NCBI GenBank assembly: GCA_000697475.1
Contig: JNEU01000856.1
Span: forward strand, 1 to 38,407
Direction of reading: 5' to 3'
From: Lichtheimia corymbifera B2541
Lineage: Eukaryota > Mucoromycota > Mucoromycetes > Mucorales > Lichtheimiaceae
Length of the DNA stretch: 38,407 bases
Below are positions 22,000 through 33,397 of the stretch, in pieces. The notes beneath the pieces are model-generated. The model had not been told where the DNA came from. It saw only the letters and a program-made list of their open reading frames with translations, and did no database searches. Every line of letters begins with the position of its first letter. Position 1 is the first letter of the stretch. The translations under genes were made by a program, and so were the position numbers.

Positions 22000-22727
22000 T
22001 TATTTGTTACCGCCGACAACTGACATGAACTTGCCAAAGAGTGCTTTTGCACCACTACCACTACCACTACCACTATCTGCAGCAGCTTGAGCCGGGGCAT
22101 TACCACCACCGCCACCACCCATATTGCCTACAAGGCCCATCAATGTACTGAATCCAGGGCTTGAGCTACCCATCTTTTGTGTCATGAAGAACTTGAGTGC
22201 CCATTGAACTGCTGTCTTGAGAATATCACTTTGTCCTGCACCAGAATTATTGTTCATGAATAATTTCATGCCTTCACTCATGGCCAATCCAGCAAGTTGT
22301 TCTGTGCTTCCACCACTCTTCTTCTCATCTCCACCAGAAAACATCTTGAATGCTTGTAATGCTGCTGCAGAACCAAGATCTTGTGCAGATGATGACTTTT
22401 GATTCTGTCCATAAATCATATCATGTGCCTTGGCTGCAAAGTTGATATCTTGTTCACCAGCTGCTTCTTTTGGTTGGCTTCCACCGCCCATCACACTCGA
22501 CATAACTTCCGAAAAGATCCCCTTGTCCTCTGATATATGTTACTACCTTCGACGTGGTGGATGCTGGTATCATCACTTACCATTACTACCACCAAGCTTT
22601 TGGGTGGCAATATCAGCAGCACTGCTGACATCGGTGTTTTCTAAAAAGCCCAATATTAATATCCTGCTTCTTCCATGCCAATGATGATATACTTGCTTAA
22701 AAGGTTGGCTGCTTGTTCGAATAGCAT
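22000..22727 (-). CDS. Fungal Gly/Ser-rich conserved protein (beta-flanking/DUF7721-like)
   Basis: Exon 22529-22000 is clear; exon 22624-22581 and first exon 22727-22693 complete an in-phase 202-aa model starting MLFEQAANLLS. The alternative acceptor TTTTTAG at 22643-22641 breaks the frame. Motifs EDKGIFSEVMSSVMGG, INFAAKAHDMIYG and SAAALQAFKMFSGG resemble a widespread fungal family annotated as beta-flanking protein. Two helical segments with alternating small and hydrophobic residues (AMSEGMKLFM, AVQWALKFFM) follow, and the end is Gly/Ser-rich. No biochemical function is known to me. The start exon is the least certain part. Confidence 0.7.
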
Positions 22728-22870
22728 AATGTGCGCTGTAGTACAATAAAATGCAAATTTGGTGATCTGTGTATCCGAGATCAACAATCCCGCCTTATAA
22801 ATAATCAAACAAGACCCCTGTTTTATGCGAGCATAATGACATAAAAAGAACCTGATTTGCATGATACAGA

Positions 22871-24210
22871 TCAAACATTAAAACGTCTTTTAATTTCATC
22901 CAAAATGTAAGCCTTCCTATGACTGCAGAGCTCATCCAGCTTTTCATAAAGAGGATCAGAGTAACGTGGTTCAATACGCATGCCTTGTGCTGTCACTGTA
23001 ATTACATCACCTACAACGTCATACATAGCCATGAGTTTCTTTTTTTCTAATGGCATGTTGTTGACACCTTTGCTTGCTTTCCTGCCTTACCATTGAGTGT
23101 CTCATCTTCAATGACATGCATATACGCACTCACGCATCGGGACATGGGCACCATCCCTAATGCTGTAGCAACGTCCTTGGATGGTCCACTGACCATGGGT
23201 GTATCTACATAGCATATCATATGCATGCTGTCAGGTGAATAAAGTATGCGACATATATATCCTCACAACACCGATGCATACCAACGAAATGGGGAGCTAC
23301 TGCATTAACACGGATATTGGTTGAGCGAAATAAGGTGCCATAGCTTTTCGCTAATCCTAAGATCTGTAATAGCCAATGAGGATATGAGCTTGAGTATATA
23401 CACACTAGAAAATAAAACATACACCGTGTTTAGATGCGGCATACAAGGGTGCTAAGGGTGCACCACAAAATCCATAGATGGAAGATGTGTGAATCACAAG
23501 ACCTGGTTTGTCATTCTTGATGAAATGTTGCACGGCTGTGCGTGTAGCCTTGGCAGCAGCTGCAAGATTGACTTCAAGGGTGCGATAGCTGCCTACAATG
23601 CATCATGACAACAACAACAACATGAGCTACAACTCGTGTCAATAACACCCTTGTTGATATGACCTACCATCTTGTTCGGCATCATTGAGCAGATCAGATG
23701 ACTCGAGGATCCCTGCAACAATGATAACAATATCGACAGTCTTCCCGAATTGCTTGGCAGCAACGTCATACAGGGCTTCTTGTAACGACCAGTCAGTGAC
23801 ATCGCACATGTGAAACACGGCCCTGGTGGATCCAGCTTGTTTGTTAATGCAATCTTGCAGTGCACATCCCTTTTCTTTGTTGGTGCCCAAAAATATGACA
23901 CATGCTCTAAAAAGTGAGGTGGTGGTGGGGATCAGCCAACAACAGCAAGGAGATACATTATGCGCAGTAGCAACGACAACAACAACAACCCTTAAAAAGG
24001 GAGTCATGGATACGTGGTTGGCATGCTCTCTCTCTCTCTTTTTTTTCATTGTCTATCGTACCCGAGTGATGTAAACTTTGATGTAAGCTCCTTCCCGATA
24101 CCTGCAATGAACAAATGAGCCTGTTGTTTGTTTCTCCAAATAGATGCCCTTTTTTTACCTGAGGTGCCTCCATAGACCGCCATGACTTTGTCATGTAGTG
24201 GATGCAGCAT
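22871..24210 (-). CDS. Short-chain dehydrogenase/reductase (classical SDR, 15-PGDH-like)
   Basis: Seven exons (24210-24159, 24101-24062, 23906-23668, 23592-23423, 23363-23282, 23204-23091, 23046-22871) join in phase to 290 aa. The Rossmann nucleotide loop GGTSGIGKEL is split by intron 1. D in CDVTDW fixes the adenine end. The catalytic serine lies in HTSSIYG, and the YxxxK pair is Y-AAS-K in LYAASKHG, followed by NIRVNAVAPHFVDTPM. The usual NNAG motif reads IIVAG. The family resembles NAD-dependent 15-hydroxyprostaglandin dehydrogenase and related alcohol dehydrogenases; substrate unknown. There is no signal peptide, so it is probably cytosolic. Confidence 0.88.
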
Positions 24211-25301
24211 AATGATGTGATGGTGCGTAATGTCAATCTTTGAGGGGGTCGACGGTGGTTGGTTGTATCTGAAATTGAAGCAAAAAGACGATAGATGCTT
24301 GTCAATGAAGAAGAAGAGAGAAAAACCAGGGCACGATCTCTTTCATCGGCCACGATGTTTTAATCCAAAGACCACGGAAACAAGGTTTTAGGGAACTGTG
24401 TAAAAGCTCGGCTTTTTCCCTTTTTGGTGCGAAAAGAGGGGTGACACATTGTACACGCGGGCTCTACATGAGGGGTGTTCTTATTATCCGGTTCCCGCTC
24501 TTTATCCTTTCCCTTGTACGATGAACTTGTTTTGCAACCTGCATTACATGACCCCATGGGTACCAGCATTTTCTTTGATTAACGCTGCACAACAACGTAC
24601 ATTGGTGTTATGAAAATGAGAAGGGTGCAGCTAATATTACATGATGACAAGGCGGCCTTGCATAAATCTGCAGGTTGTATGTAAAGCATGCAGCACCCTG
24701 ATCTCTATTTCATACTTTTCACTCACTTGTATCCATCAAATCATGGGGTATCTTTTGTTCATGATGAATTGTAACGTTGTCTTGGTAACGGCTTTACTTA
24801 TTCGCTACATTACCAATGACTTGACAACGACATACGTCGCTTATTACATGAGTGCCACAATATATATATATAATGAACGCAGTGGGTTTTAACTGGTCGT
24901 TGTAGATGTAATCGCTTGCACGAATGACTTTTAGAGCGAATCGAGGTTACCATAACCGGATGAGCATGTAAGCATCCCAACGTGTTAAAGATGCCTCAAA
25001 GCAAGTCAGCATTCCCACTTGCCTAATGAAGCCATCTTATAAATAAGGTGGGTGGCTACCTGGCACGGAATAGAAACACCCTGCTTTCATCGCGAGTAAG
25101 CTCCATGAGCTATTTAGCCCCGTATTTAGCTCAAGGAGGAGGTTTTGGTCTTTGTGATTCATTGTGAACGGATGATCCGATGACAAGTGCACCATTATTG
25201 AGCTGTACCAAGCGTTGATTCGACAACATTTGTCCTCATTGTTATCCATTTGATATATAAAGAGATCACCTTTGGGATAATGAATTGATGAAAGACACCT
25301 C
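24211..25301. other. Intergenic region between divergent genes, no gene recognised
   Basis: 1.1 kb with the leader of the SDR gene on one side and the TATA box (25254) of the next gene on the other. Short cysteine-containing frames around 24360-24569 have no support as genes. Confidence 0.45.
25254..25261 (+). promoter_or_regulatory. TATA box for the 1086-aa protein gene
   Basis: TATATAAA lies 41 bp upstream of the ATG at 25302. The short distance implies a very short leader. Confidence 0.5.
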
Positions 25302-28300
25302 ATGACGACGCGTACAACGGTTGATGAGCAATCACTTGCGACTTTGGAAGCTGTTGTTAGGATCGTTCAAGAGCGATTTATCAAAAGCCAAATCGACAAC
25401 CTCGATGCTGTGCCAGATGTGCTATCGAAGATTGTCTCGGAAAACAACGTGGATCGCCTTTTGCAACTAGCACACGACTCAATATCAATGACCGATAATG
25501 TCATGGCATCCACGCTACAGGCGTGTCTCTCAACACAACAAGATCAAGCCATACCTAACACCACATCCTTTTACATCCGGTCCATCAATTTGACTTGTGG
25601 TCAACTAAAGTTAATCCTCGACATGTATCATCATCGGTATCACGATCCGATCTTTGTTCATGATCTTATGAAGCATATTGCGTACAAGTCCAACGACGAT
25701 CCTGTGGCCTTGCGTTATATCGGGTGCACGTCAAAGCAAACACCATATGATTGTCACCTTGCTGATCTTTCCGCCAACGATTTGGGTGTTAGTCGTTATG
25801 CCAACATGATTGCGTTACTTCAGGAGATCTTTGGTGGCAATGTTCAAGTCAATGTTTATACTATACCTTTGCTTCAGCTACAAGGTGAACAAGGAGATCC
25901 ATCGCTGCCACATATTGATGTCACAGAACAATTCCTGATCCACTTATTTGGCCGTAAATTTCTCCTCAACGTGCAACCTGGTGGGCATTTTTACTCCTAT
26001 GTGCCAGAACAGCAGGATCAAAGATGTGTGCGTTTCGTTAATACCATGACACATTGCAAGCAATTTTTGGCCGGTACCGATGTTTTTGGCAACCATCACG
26101 ATCAAGGGGCAGTGTTTAGCATTTATCAAGGATCTCGCGCACAATTAAGTCTATCTGATCCCAACCTTGCGGATATGCTACCTGATGCCTATCTTCAACA
26201 TGTGACATTGCAAGCTGCACCTCATATGAGCTGCATTGGTGGATATACGCCCATGGCAATCTTTGGCAAGGAAATGGCTATGGAAGATGCACATGTACGA
26301 CGTGGATTCTTTCAAGGTTGTCGTGCTGGTGCCATTTCTCAGATGATGATTCAACATGTTTTGGGCAACCAGAATCTCAAGCAGGATACCATCAGCTTTG
26401 TCAACTTGTGGATGTTAATGCCCACTGTGTCCCATTTGGACCATGCTATTGCTACTACTTCAAAAGTGCTACGACAGATTCGAAGCCTCACTGTGGTCAC
26501 CATGGGATACCTCCCAGCTGCTATTGCACGCTCCAGATTTTATGGAAGGTAATAATTGATCATTATGCATATTACTTCTTTATTTCTCATATATGAATCA
26601 TATTATAGACAGTCTTTGACGGAGGAATTATATGCAACGGTGATAGGAGAGCCAGCGATCATTTGTATTGACGACCTTACTGAGGACACTGCAGTGGAGG
26701 AGGAGGAACTCCCAAGGGACAAATTCTGGGGAGTGGCTATTCCGCATCTTGATCCTGCATCATTGGCTTTTGGTTCACGTGATCCGCGTGTGTTGCGTTT
26801 GGTGTTTCTCTGTTGGGTACGCTCCTTGCTATTACTCGAATGCTGTCTCGTAGCACTGCAAACGACACGTAACAATGACCCTGATGGACCCGGCACATTG
26901 GCATTTGCAAAGAACTTGACCGTCATGTTGGAACAAAGCGAAGAACGATCCGATCTTGGTGCAAGGATAAAGGAAGCAAGGGCAGCTGTTTGTGACATGC
27001 GAGGATCCGATTCACTTGGTATGTAGCGCACCCCTTCTGTGTATATTCACCCTTGGCTAATCATCATGTGGATATAGGTCTTAGTGAAAGGACTCTCTTT
27101 CGAAGCGAGACCTTACGTGATGATGAGGTCTGTGAGATTCTGCCGCACCATATTACTCGGCCTGGTCAAGTTGGGGTCACAAGTCATGTTGATCGCTATG
27201 GTGTCGCTGTGGGTGAGCCGCATTCACTTGAGCGAGAGCAGCAATATCTCACTATCATGCGATACGACGATGCCATGTTTCACGAATGCCCTTCCTATTT
27301 CAACTCCCCTGCGGATTGGCGCCAATGGTTTGTGGATCTCAATCGAGGCACCAATATCTTGTCAGCACTTATCGAACGCATCCAACTTGAAACGGGTTCA
27401 TGCCTTGGCAATATCAGTGAGGAAAAGTACCAGTATCTCAAGACCGAATGCAAGGCACCCTTTGGCTTTGATGAAAGGAATGATACCTGGATGCTGTGTC
27501 CTGATTTGGTGTCACAAGTACGTCGCGAAAGGCTATCCATGATATGGCAAGGACCTATGCGAGCACGCAACAAGGCAAAGCTTTTGGATTTTCTGCGCCA
27601 ACGAAGGAATAAGAGAGCCGTCGAGTACTTCTTATCGTGTCCCATTCTTGTCAAGAACAATGGAAGAGCAGAGTTGCGGGTCTTTGTGAATGGCACGCAG
27701 TATCACGAGAAGGATGGTTTATGGGTTGGCAAGGAATATGAAGGTGAACGCATTCTCGATTATGATCCGGGTGTGGAACCCAATGGCTTGGTAAGTGATG
27801 GGGAATTGTGGTTGTGTGTAATAGAAACCAAATAACTGATTCCATTTAACATAGGTTGTCAAAGATTTGAATAGCAAACCTCTGCGTATCATTCCGGACA
27901 CATGGTTAATGGTTCATGCACCCAATACGTATTTCCAAACTTATGTCAAGACCGTGGTATTCAAGAACAAGAGCTTACGTCCTGTAGTCGTCGAACATTG
28001 TAGGCGGGGTGAACCACTCTCATACACCAGCATGATACTCGCGTTTTTGGAGGTGTATTGTTCGGATCATGATTTGAGGGTATGCGTCTCGAATGAACCA
28101 ATACCAGGGATTCCCCGATTTGCAACTCTTATGCAGCATGTATTGGCGCAATATGGATACCCACTTGAGGTGGAGATTTGGAAAGAGCTCTTAAACAAAG
28201 GATGCCATGGTTTATCGTAAGTATCATTATTATGGGTGGTGATCATCGTCATATGACTAACATTTTATTTCATAGCGATATCAAAAAGTATTTCAAAAAG

Positions 28301-28804
28301 GTGCACGACAAGATCATTCCTCAAGGAAACATTTGGACGATACCCAAGTACGAGCCATCCTTATTCGAACAAGCACTACGCGGATACGTGAAACGTAAGC
28401 GATGTATGCTGGAGGAGGAAGATACGAATGGCTTGAGAGACAAAGAGGAGGAGGCCGCTCGTGCTTTGAAGAAACGCTCCTGTGGCAGTAAACCTGATAC
28501 AAGACCTTTTTGGCACTGGTGGTGTCTCTTTCACAACAACAACAACGGGGACAAGGTTATCGTCGACTTTGATAATCACTCCTATGGTTTCTGGGACGAG
28601 TTTCAAAATCTGGCAATGGGTAATGATGACGACGATATCAAGCGATTTCTGGATCTACGCGACTCCAAGGACTATCAATCTCTGAATTCGATTGCCACTT
28701 CATATGGGTGGACGGTATCCACGAATGATCAAGATGGCACTTTTCTATACACTGCACCACCCTGTTTTCCTCCCGAGGAACCAATCAATGAAAGTAGACT
28801 ATAA
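25302..28804 (+). CDS. Large protein of unknown function with a GIY-YIG-like segment
   Basis: Five exons (25302-26548, 26609-27018, 27078-27790, 27855-28216, 28276-28804) join in phase to 1086 aa. Residues 90-192 hold VALRYIGCTSKQTPYDCHL (YIG at 139-141) followed by helices and VNVYTIPLL. This resembles the start of a GIY-YIG nuclease core as seen in poorly characterised fungal proteins, but the usual catalytic arginine after YIG is not evident. The rest has many Trp/Cys/His residues and no recognised domain. The end is acidic and basic (EEEDTNGLRDKEEE) and then WHWWCLFHNNNN with an aromatic-rich fold. There is no signal peptide. It could be a domesticated mobile-element protein or a lineage-specific family. 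All four introns fit consensus, so the gene is probably expressed. Confidence 0.8.
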
Positions 28805-29118
28805 CTTGTATATTGAATAAGAATAAAAAGGAATTCTATCTGCTTATAAAAAACCTGCCATGATGATTACATTGCATTCACCAAAGTACGAGGTGTGGTT
28901 ATCGACAGGAAACAAAAAGCATTATCACGTCTCGCCATCATATTTGACATGATGAATTCAATACCAATAGATGTGGTGGTAGTAGTACTATAACTTTTTA
29001 TTGAAAGAAAGTCTACTTTGATAGCTATGGAAGTGTTGTGGTGCGGAGGATCAAAGCCGAAAACGAATAGCGTGCATTACCAGCACGGGAATCGTTCTTA
29101 ATCTCTTTATATAACAAA
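28805..29118. other. Intergenic region, no gene recognised
   Basis: 314 bp hold the 3' flank of the 1086-aa gene and the short promoter of prefoldin subunit 4. A TTTATATAA at 29107 is too close to the ATG to be its TATA box with confidence. Confidence 0.4.
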
Positions 29119-29649
29119 ATGTCAAATATCCGCGTGGTAAGCCGACCCCTGATAAAGCATCCATTCCCTGAGTTGACACCATGCTGGTAACTTGTAGTTA
29201 AGTCAACAATCCGAGCAAGAAGCCGATGTCGAAGTGTCGTGGGCTGATCAGCAACGCATCAACGAATTCAGCAAGTTAAACGCCAAGATTGATGACTTGG
29301 AAGAAAGATATGAAAAGCTCAAGGTAAGCGTTACAATGCCGGGTCAATGAAGGGTATCCAACTCACGTGTATATGTTGGCATTAGCAAGAGAAGGAATAC
29401 TTGGATGACGTCTCGATGGAACTGGAACTAGCCGATGAGGACGAGCCTATTCGACACAAGATTGGCGACGCGTTTGTGCATATCCCAGTATCCGAAGCAT
29501 TGGACCGTGTGGCTAAGGACAACGAACAACTTGATCTCAAGCTCGAAGCTGTCAAGAGCGAGATGGATTCAGTACAAAGCAAAATGTCAGATCTCAAAAA
29601 GGACCTCTATGCAAAGTTTGGCAGCTCAATCAATCTCGAAAAGGATTAA
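29119..29649 (+). CDS. PFDN4: Prefoldin subunit 4
   Basis: Three exons (29119-29136, 29198-29323, 29386-29649) join in phase to 135 aa, the normal size. Exon 1 encodes only MSNIRV. The family signature is clear: VSWADQQRINEFSKLNAKI in the first coiled-coil arm, then LDDVSMELELADEDEPIRHKIGDAFVH across the beta-hairpin, and a second coiled-coil arm ending KDLYAKFGSSI. Prefoldin is the hexameric cytosolic co-chaperone that hands nascent actin and tubulin to the CCT chaperonin; subunit 4 (Gim3 in yeast) is a beta-type subunit. The stop lies 85 bp from the stop of the convergent NCBP1 gene. Confidence 0.95.
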
Positions 29650-29734
29650 ACAATATATCATCATTCCATATGCATTGCTTTTATCCCTCTCCCTCTGAGT
29701 GTTTTTTTTTAATGATCCAACATGTTGTATTATA

Positions 29735-32700
29735 TTAAACAGTAGCTGTACTAAGCTCATTCAACTGCTTGACATCGTTAAATACGCTAGTGATACTCTC
29801 ATCCACTTGGTTGGTAAACACCACACTTTCGAGCGTTACTAGGAAACTACCGCTCTCCTTGTAGTACTATATACACATTAAGAAATGAGACACTCTTCCC
29901 TTCTCATTATCCTGTTTTCCATACCTTTCGCATGCTTTCCCGGTACCAGCCAAAGATCCATCGATAGTTCCATGTCAATTGTGTGTCACGTTCGTGTGGG
30001 GGGAAGGGAGCCAATGCATCTTGCAAGGTTTGTACAGATCGCTGATAGGCTGCCATAAAGACTTCCTTCTGTTCTCGGCAAACAGTGTTCAAGGAATTCT
30101 CGATAATGCGCAAAGTATCCAATTCTTGCTGTGCTTCAGCTTGTGCCACTAACAAAAAAGACCACGCGTCAATTACTTTTGTAAAAAAGAGGAAGGCGTT
30201 GGAAGGAGTGATGCTACTTACTTTCATTTGATTCTTCCTGGGCACGCTTTGCTTCATTTTCCTTGTGGGTCTTTTCTGCATCCTCCAACTTGACTCGCAC
30301 TTGTCCCACACGAGCAACGACCTTGCTCATTGTGTTTTGTAGAATCTCCCATGCATAGAAACGGTAAGCGCTGTCAGCTTGTTGTGTTTCGAACACCCAT
30401 GTGATGATGCTGGCAGGATCAATGACACGGTAGTTGAGTAGCTTGTCCAAGATAATGCCTAGGAACTATATATTCCTCCAAATGAGCATGTGATCATAAA
30501 ACTAAGCGAACCTACATACCTGTGTATTATCCTTCCAGAATGCAGCTGCGATTTGTACAGTGCGAAGACGTGCCTCAGGAGACGAATTGACATATCGCAA
30601 GACCTCAAGATATCTAAAAGAAAGGTTGACGTCAATATCGCATGCCTACACACTCCCAATGTTGAACATACCTTTCAACCACATTCAATACGTGTGAGAA
30701 ACTCTTGCTACCCACAAAGAGCATACATTGTGTAAATAATTCTTGCATGAATCGTTCTTGTTCTTGGGCATCCGTGCTATGCTGCTCCTTGATACGATCC
30801 AATAAAGCTTGCACATCATCTGTCGATTTCTTGGCTCGAAGTGTACTAATGACCTCCTTGGCAGCTTCATGTTGTGGATGCTCCGCGCTTTGGTAGGCAA
30901 AACTGGGTGCTGGTGCAGTTGGGGGAACCAATCCATGCAAGTTTTCTGGAATGATGCTCTTGATGCGTTCATAATAGCTGAGATGGATCAACTTTCCAAT
31001 CGTCTCGCGAATAAAGCAAACTTGAGGATGGCTTGGTTCTAATGAGAGGACGCTATCCCTAATGAAAAAATACAGGAATGAATATTCACAAATGAGCAGC
31101 TTGGTTGGTGGTGATTGTTTACCATGCAGCCCAATCCCACTGGAAACCGAAATTGCTCAAGTGATGTGCAAACCAGCAAGAAAGTCGATAGACGCATTCT
31201 GTATCCATATCTGCCAATCGATCAAACATGATTTTGACTGTCCTTCCAAGAGCTAACGGAAAAGTGTTTGTCTCTGTGCGGCAAAGCTCAGCCATAATGC
31301 AGGTGTAATATACTTGAGGATAGGGTGGTGAGGGAAGCTTAAGCATTTGTGACATGATCACCTATATATATATATATATATATATATGCATAAATGGGTC
31401 AGTGATGCCATCGCGTTATTATACCAATGTTTGTCAAGCTTACCTCAAGGAGTATATCAGCCAAACACCATCCCTGTGCATCCTCCTCCATGTTCTCGTC
31501 ACCATCGCGATCACGCTCGTTGCTGTGTGTAGATCGGAAATGACCAGGTTCAAAGCTGTTACCAACAGCGAGCAAGTACTTGCCACACTCCTTGCGATTG
31601 GGTTCAAATATGCGTAGAATATCGGAGATCACGTCATTGAGCACAAAGTATTCGAGACCATTGTGATCTGGCACATTGGGAAGTGACTAATACGCCATGT
31701 CAGAAATGTACATATACGTTATACATATCCATCCAATGTACTTACCACACCAGCATCATCCACGTGGATCTTGAAAGGCTTTTCTGGGCTAATGTATTCG
31801 CTTAAATCTGTGTGCTCAGGTAGCTCGATTCGAGGTATATCATGCTAGATTGATCCAATGAGTACCTTGCAAATTGCTCCTCTTATAGACCATTGACATA
31901 CCTGCACTGCCGAACTAAATTCGCTTTCAAACCAATTGTAGAGTCTTGGGATAAATGCAAACTAACATTATGTGTCAGTATCGATAAGATACCATGCATA
32001 AATGTTCTACTTACCTCCCATTCTTTGCCATGAAGCTGCTTAATGAGTTCCCAAAGATGTGCGAGAGCCTATACGGATAATTCAATAAGAAATGAGAGCT
32101 AAAATGCCAATAACAATGATAACGTACATCCTGTGTGCTGTCGACATTGCCGGATCTGTAGCACTTCAAAATATCTAGCGAAGGAACGGCAGGTCGTCGG
32201 CTCATGTAGTCTTCAATGCGTTGCAAAATGTCGTTGAAATTGGAAATGGTTTGCTCCGAAAGTTGCTTTGCACTCTATAACACCATTTAGCAATGAATCG
32301 TAATATGCACTATTCCACTTACCCAAGGAAGTGTCGATAAGACAATATAAACCATGCAATCCGCGCGACGCTACAAAACATGAGATTGTTAATGGAAGGT
32401 ACCGTTGTCATGCAAGCATCACACATACTCGATATTCATTAGGCTCGTTCAACACTGACAAGAGATCGTTGATCAATCCGCAGTAAGATGTAGGAGAGAT
32501 GACGTTGGCATTGACCAATTCACCATAAAATCTCATGATTTGCTTGAGCTTGATCCAATTGGCTTCGGCGACCGTTTGCTTGAGCATGTCATTGATGAGA
32601 TACATGAGCTTGCTGACAAGATCATGGCTGGATACATTGAGCAATCCGAGGAGGGTACCATACACAGGTGCTTTTGCTGGCAATTCGGTGATGCTATCAT

Positions 32701-33211
32701 GTGCCGATCAGTCAAATGTCGCATAATAAAGCCATCCTAACCTTACCATGCCTTCAAGGTGTCTTGGACAGTGTCAGGATACTTTGCATAGTCATTATCG
32801 AGAATATTCTTCATCTTGTTCAAATTCACTTGAAGCTCTGGCGAAATCTAGTGGATCATACATGTAAGTAGCCAGTCGCTTTGACAACCAACACAACGAG
32901 CGACATACTTTGTCTCCAATCTTGATAATCAAACCACGCAATCGAACTTCAATGTCTTCCACGTCGTCATCTCTTGCAGGTGAGCGGCGTCTTCGGGGAC
33001 CACGGCGATCGTCTATTTCATAAAGAGGAATGAGTTCATGGTCAAGCACTGTCAGCTCATTTATTCTACTCACCTCGGTAACGTCCTCCTCCACCAGATC
33101 GACCGTAATTGTTGCCTGCAATCGTGTTTGTTGAGTTGCTTGATATCGCATTCACGCGTGACACTTACCGTCTTGTCGCGATCGATAGTAACCTCGTGAT
33201 TCGTAGCTCAT
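29735..33211 (-). CDS. NCBP1: Nuclear cap-binding protein subunit 1 (CBP80/Cbc1)
   Basis: About 17 exons from ATG at 33211 to TAA at 29735 join in phase to roughly 840 aa (human 790, yeast 861). The N-terminus is Arg/Gly-rich (SYESRGYYRSR, RSGGGGRYR, RRGPRRRRSPAR). DIEVRLRGLIIKIGDK then opens the first MIF4G domain (GTLLGLLNVSS, KQIMRFYGELVNANVI). The second and third helical domains follow (HLWELIKQLHGKEWE, NRKECGKYLL, IITWVFETQQADSAYRFYAWEIL). With CBP20 it forms the cap-binding complex on capped nuclear transcripts, acting in splicing, export and decay. Introns are short; one ends in a TA microsatellite. A DIRS element lies 33 bp upstream of the start codon, so the normal promoter appears displaced. 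Confidence 0.94.
31363..31387. repeat. TA microsatellite in an NCBP1 intron
   Basis: An uninterrupted TA tract of about 25 bases directly adjoins the acceptor side of an NCBP1 intron (minus strand). Confidence 0.85.
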
Positions 33212-33276
33212 AGAAAAAAAAAAAAAAAGGAGAAAGGGAAGTATCCATACCGTTGGTGGAGCTGAGACGAGTGATG

Positions 33277-33364
33277 ATGTGGTTGGTCTACCCAAACCGC
33301 GCTTTATTTTCAGATATAATAAAAAACAAATTTTTTCTCTATAATACTCTTTAGATCTTCTCAA
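33277..33364 (+). repeat. DIRS inverted terminal repeat, left copy
   Basis: 88 bp, the reverse complement of 37216-37303. It includes the AT-rich block with ATATAATAAAAAAC. It lies upstream of NCBP1. Confidence 0.9.
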
Positions 33365-33397
33365 CTAAGCAAGAAATAAACGGCAGACATCTTGATA

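Noticed and set aside
24360..24569. Small cysteine-containing frame resembling a metallothionein
   Set aside because: It has too few CxC or CxxC pairs, no conserved spacing and no promoter context.
29107..29113. TATA box for prefoldin subunit 4
   Set aside because: It is within 12 bp of the ATG, too close to position transcription upstream of the start codon.
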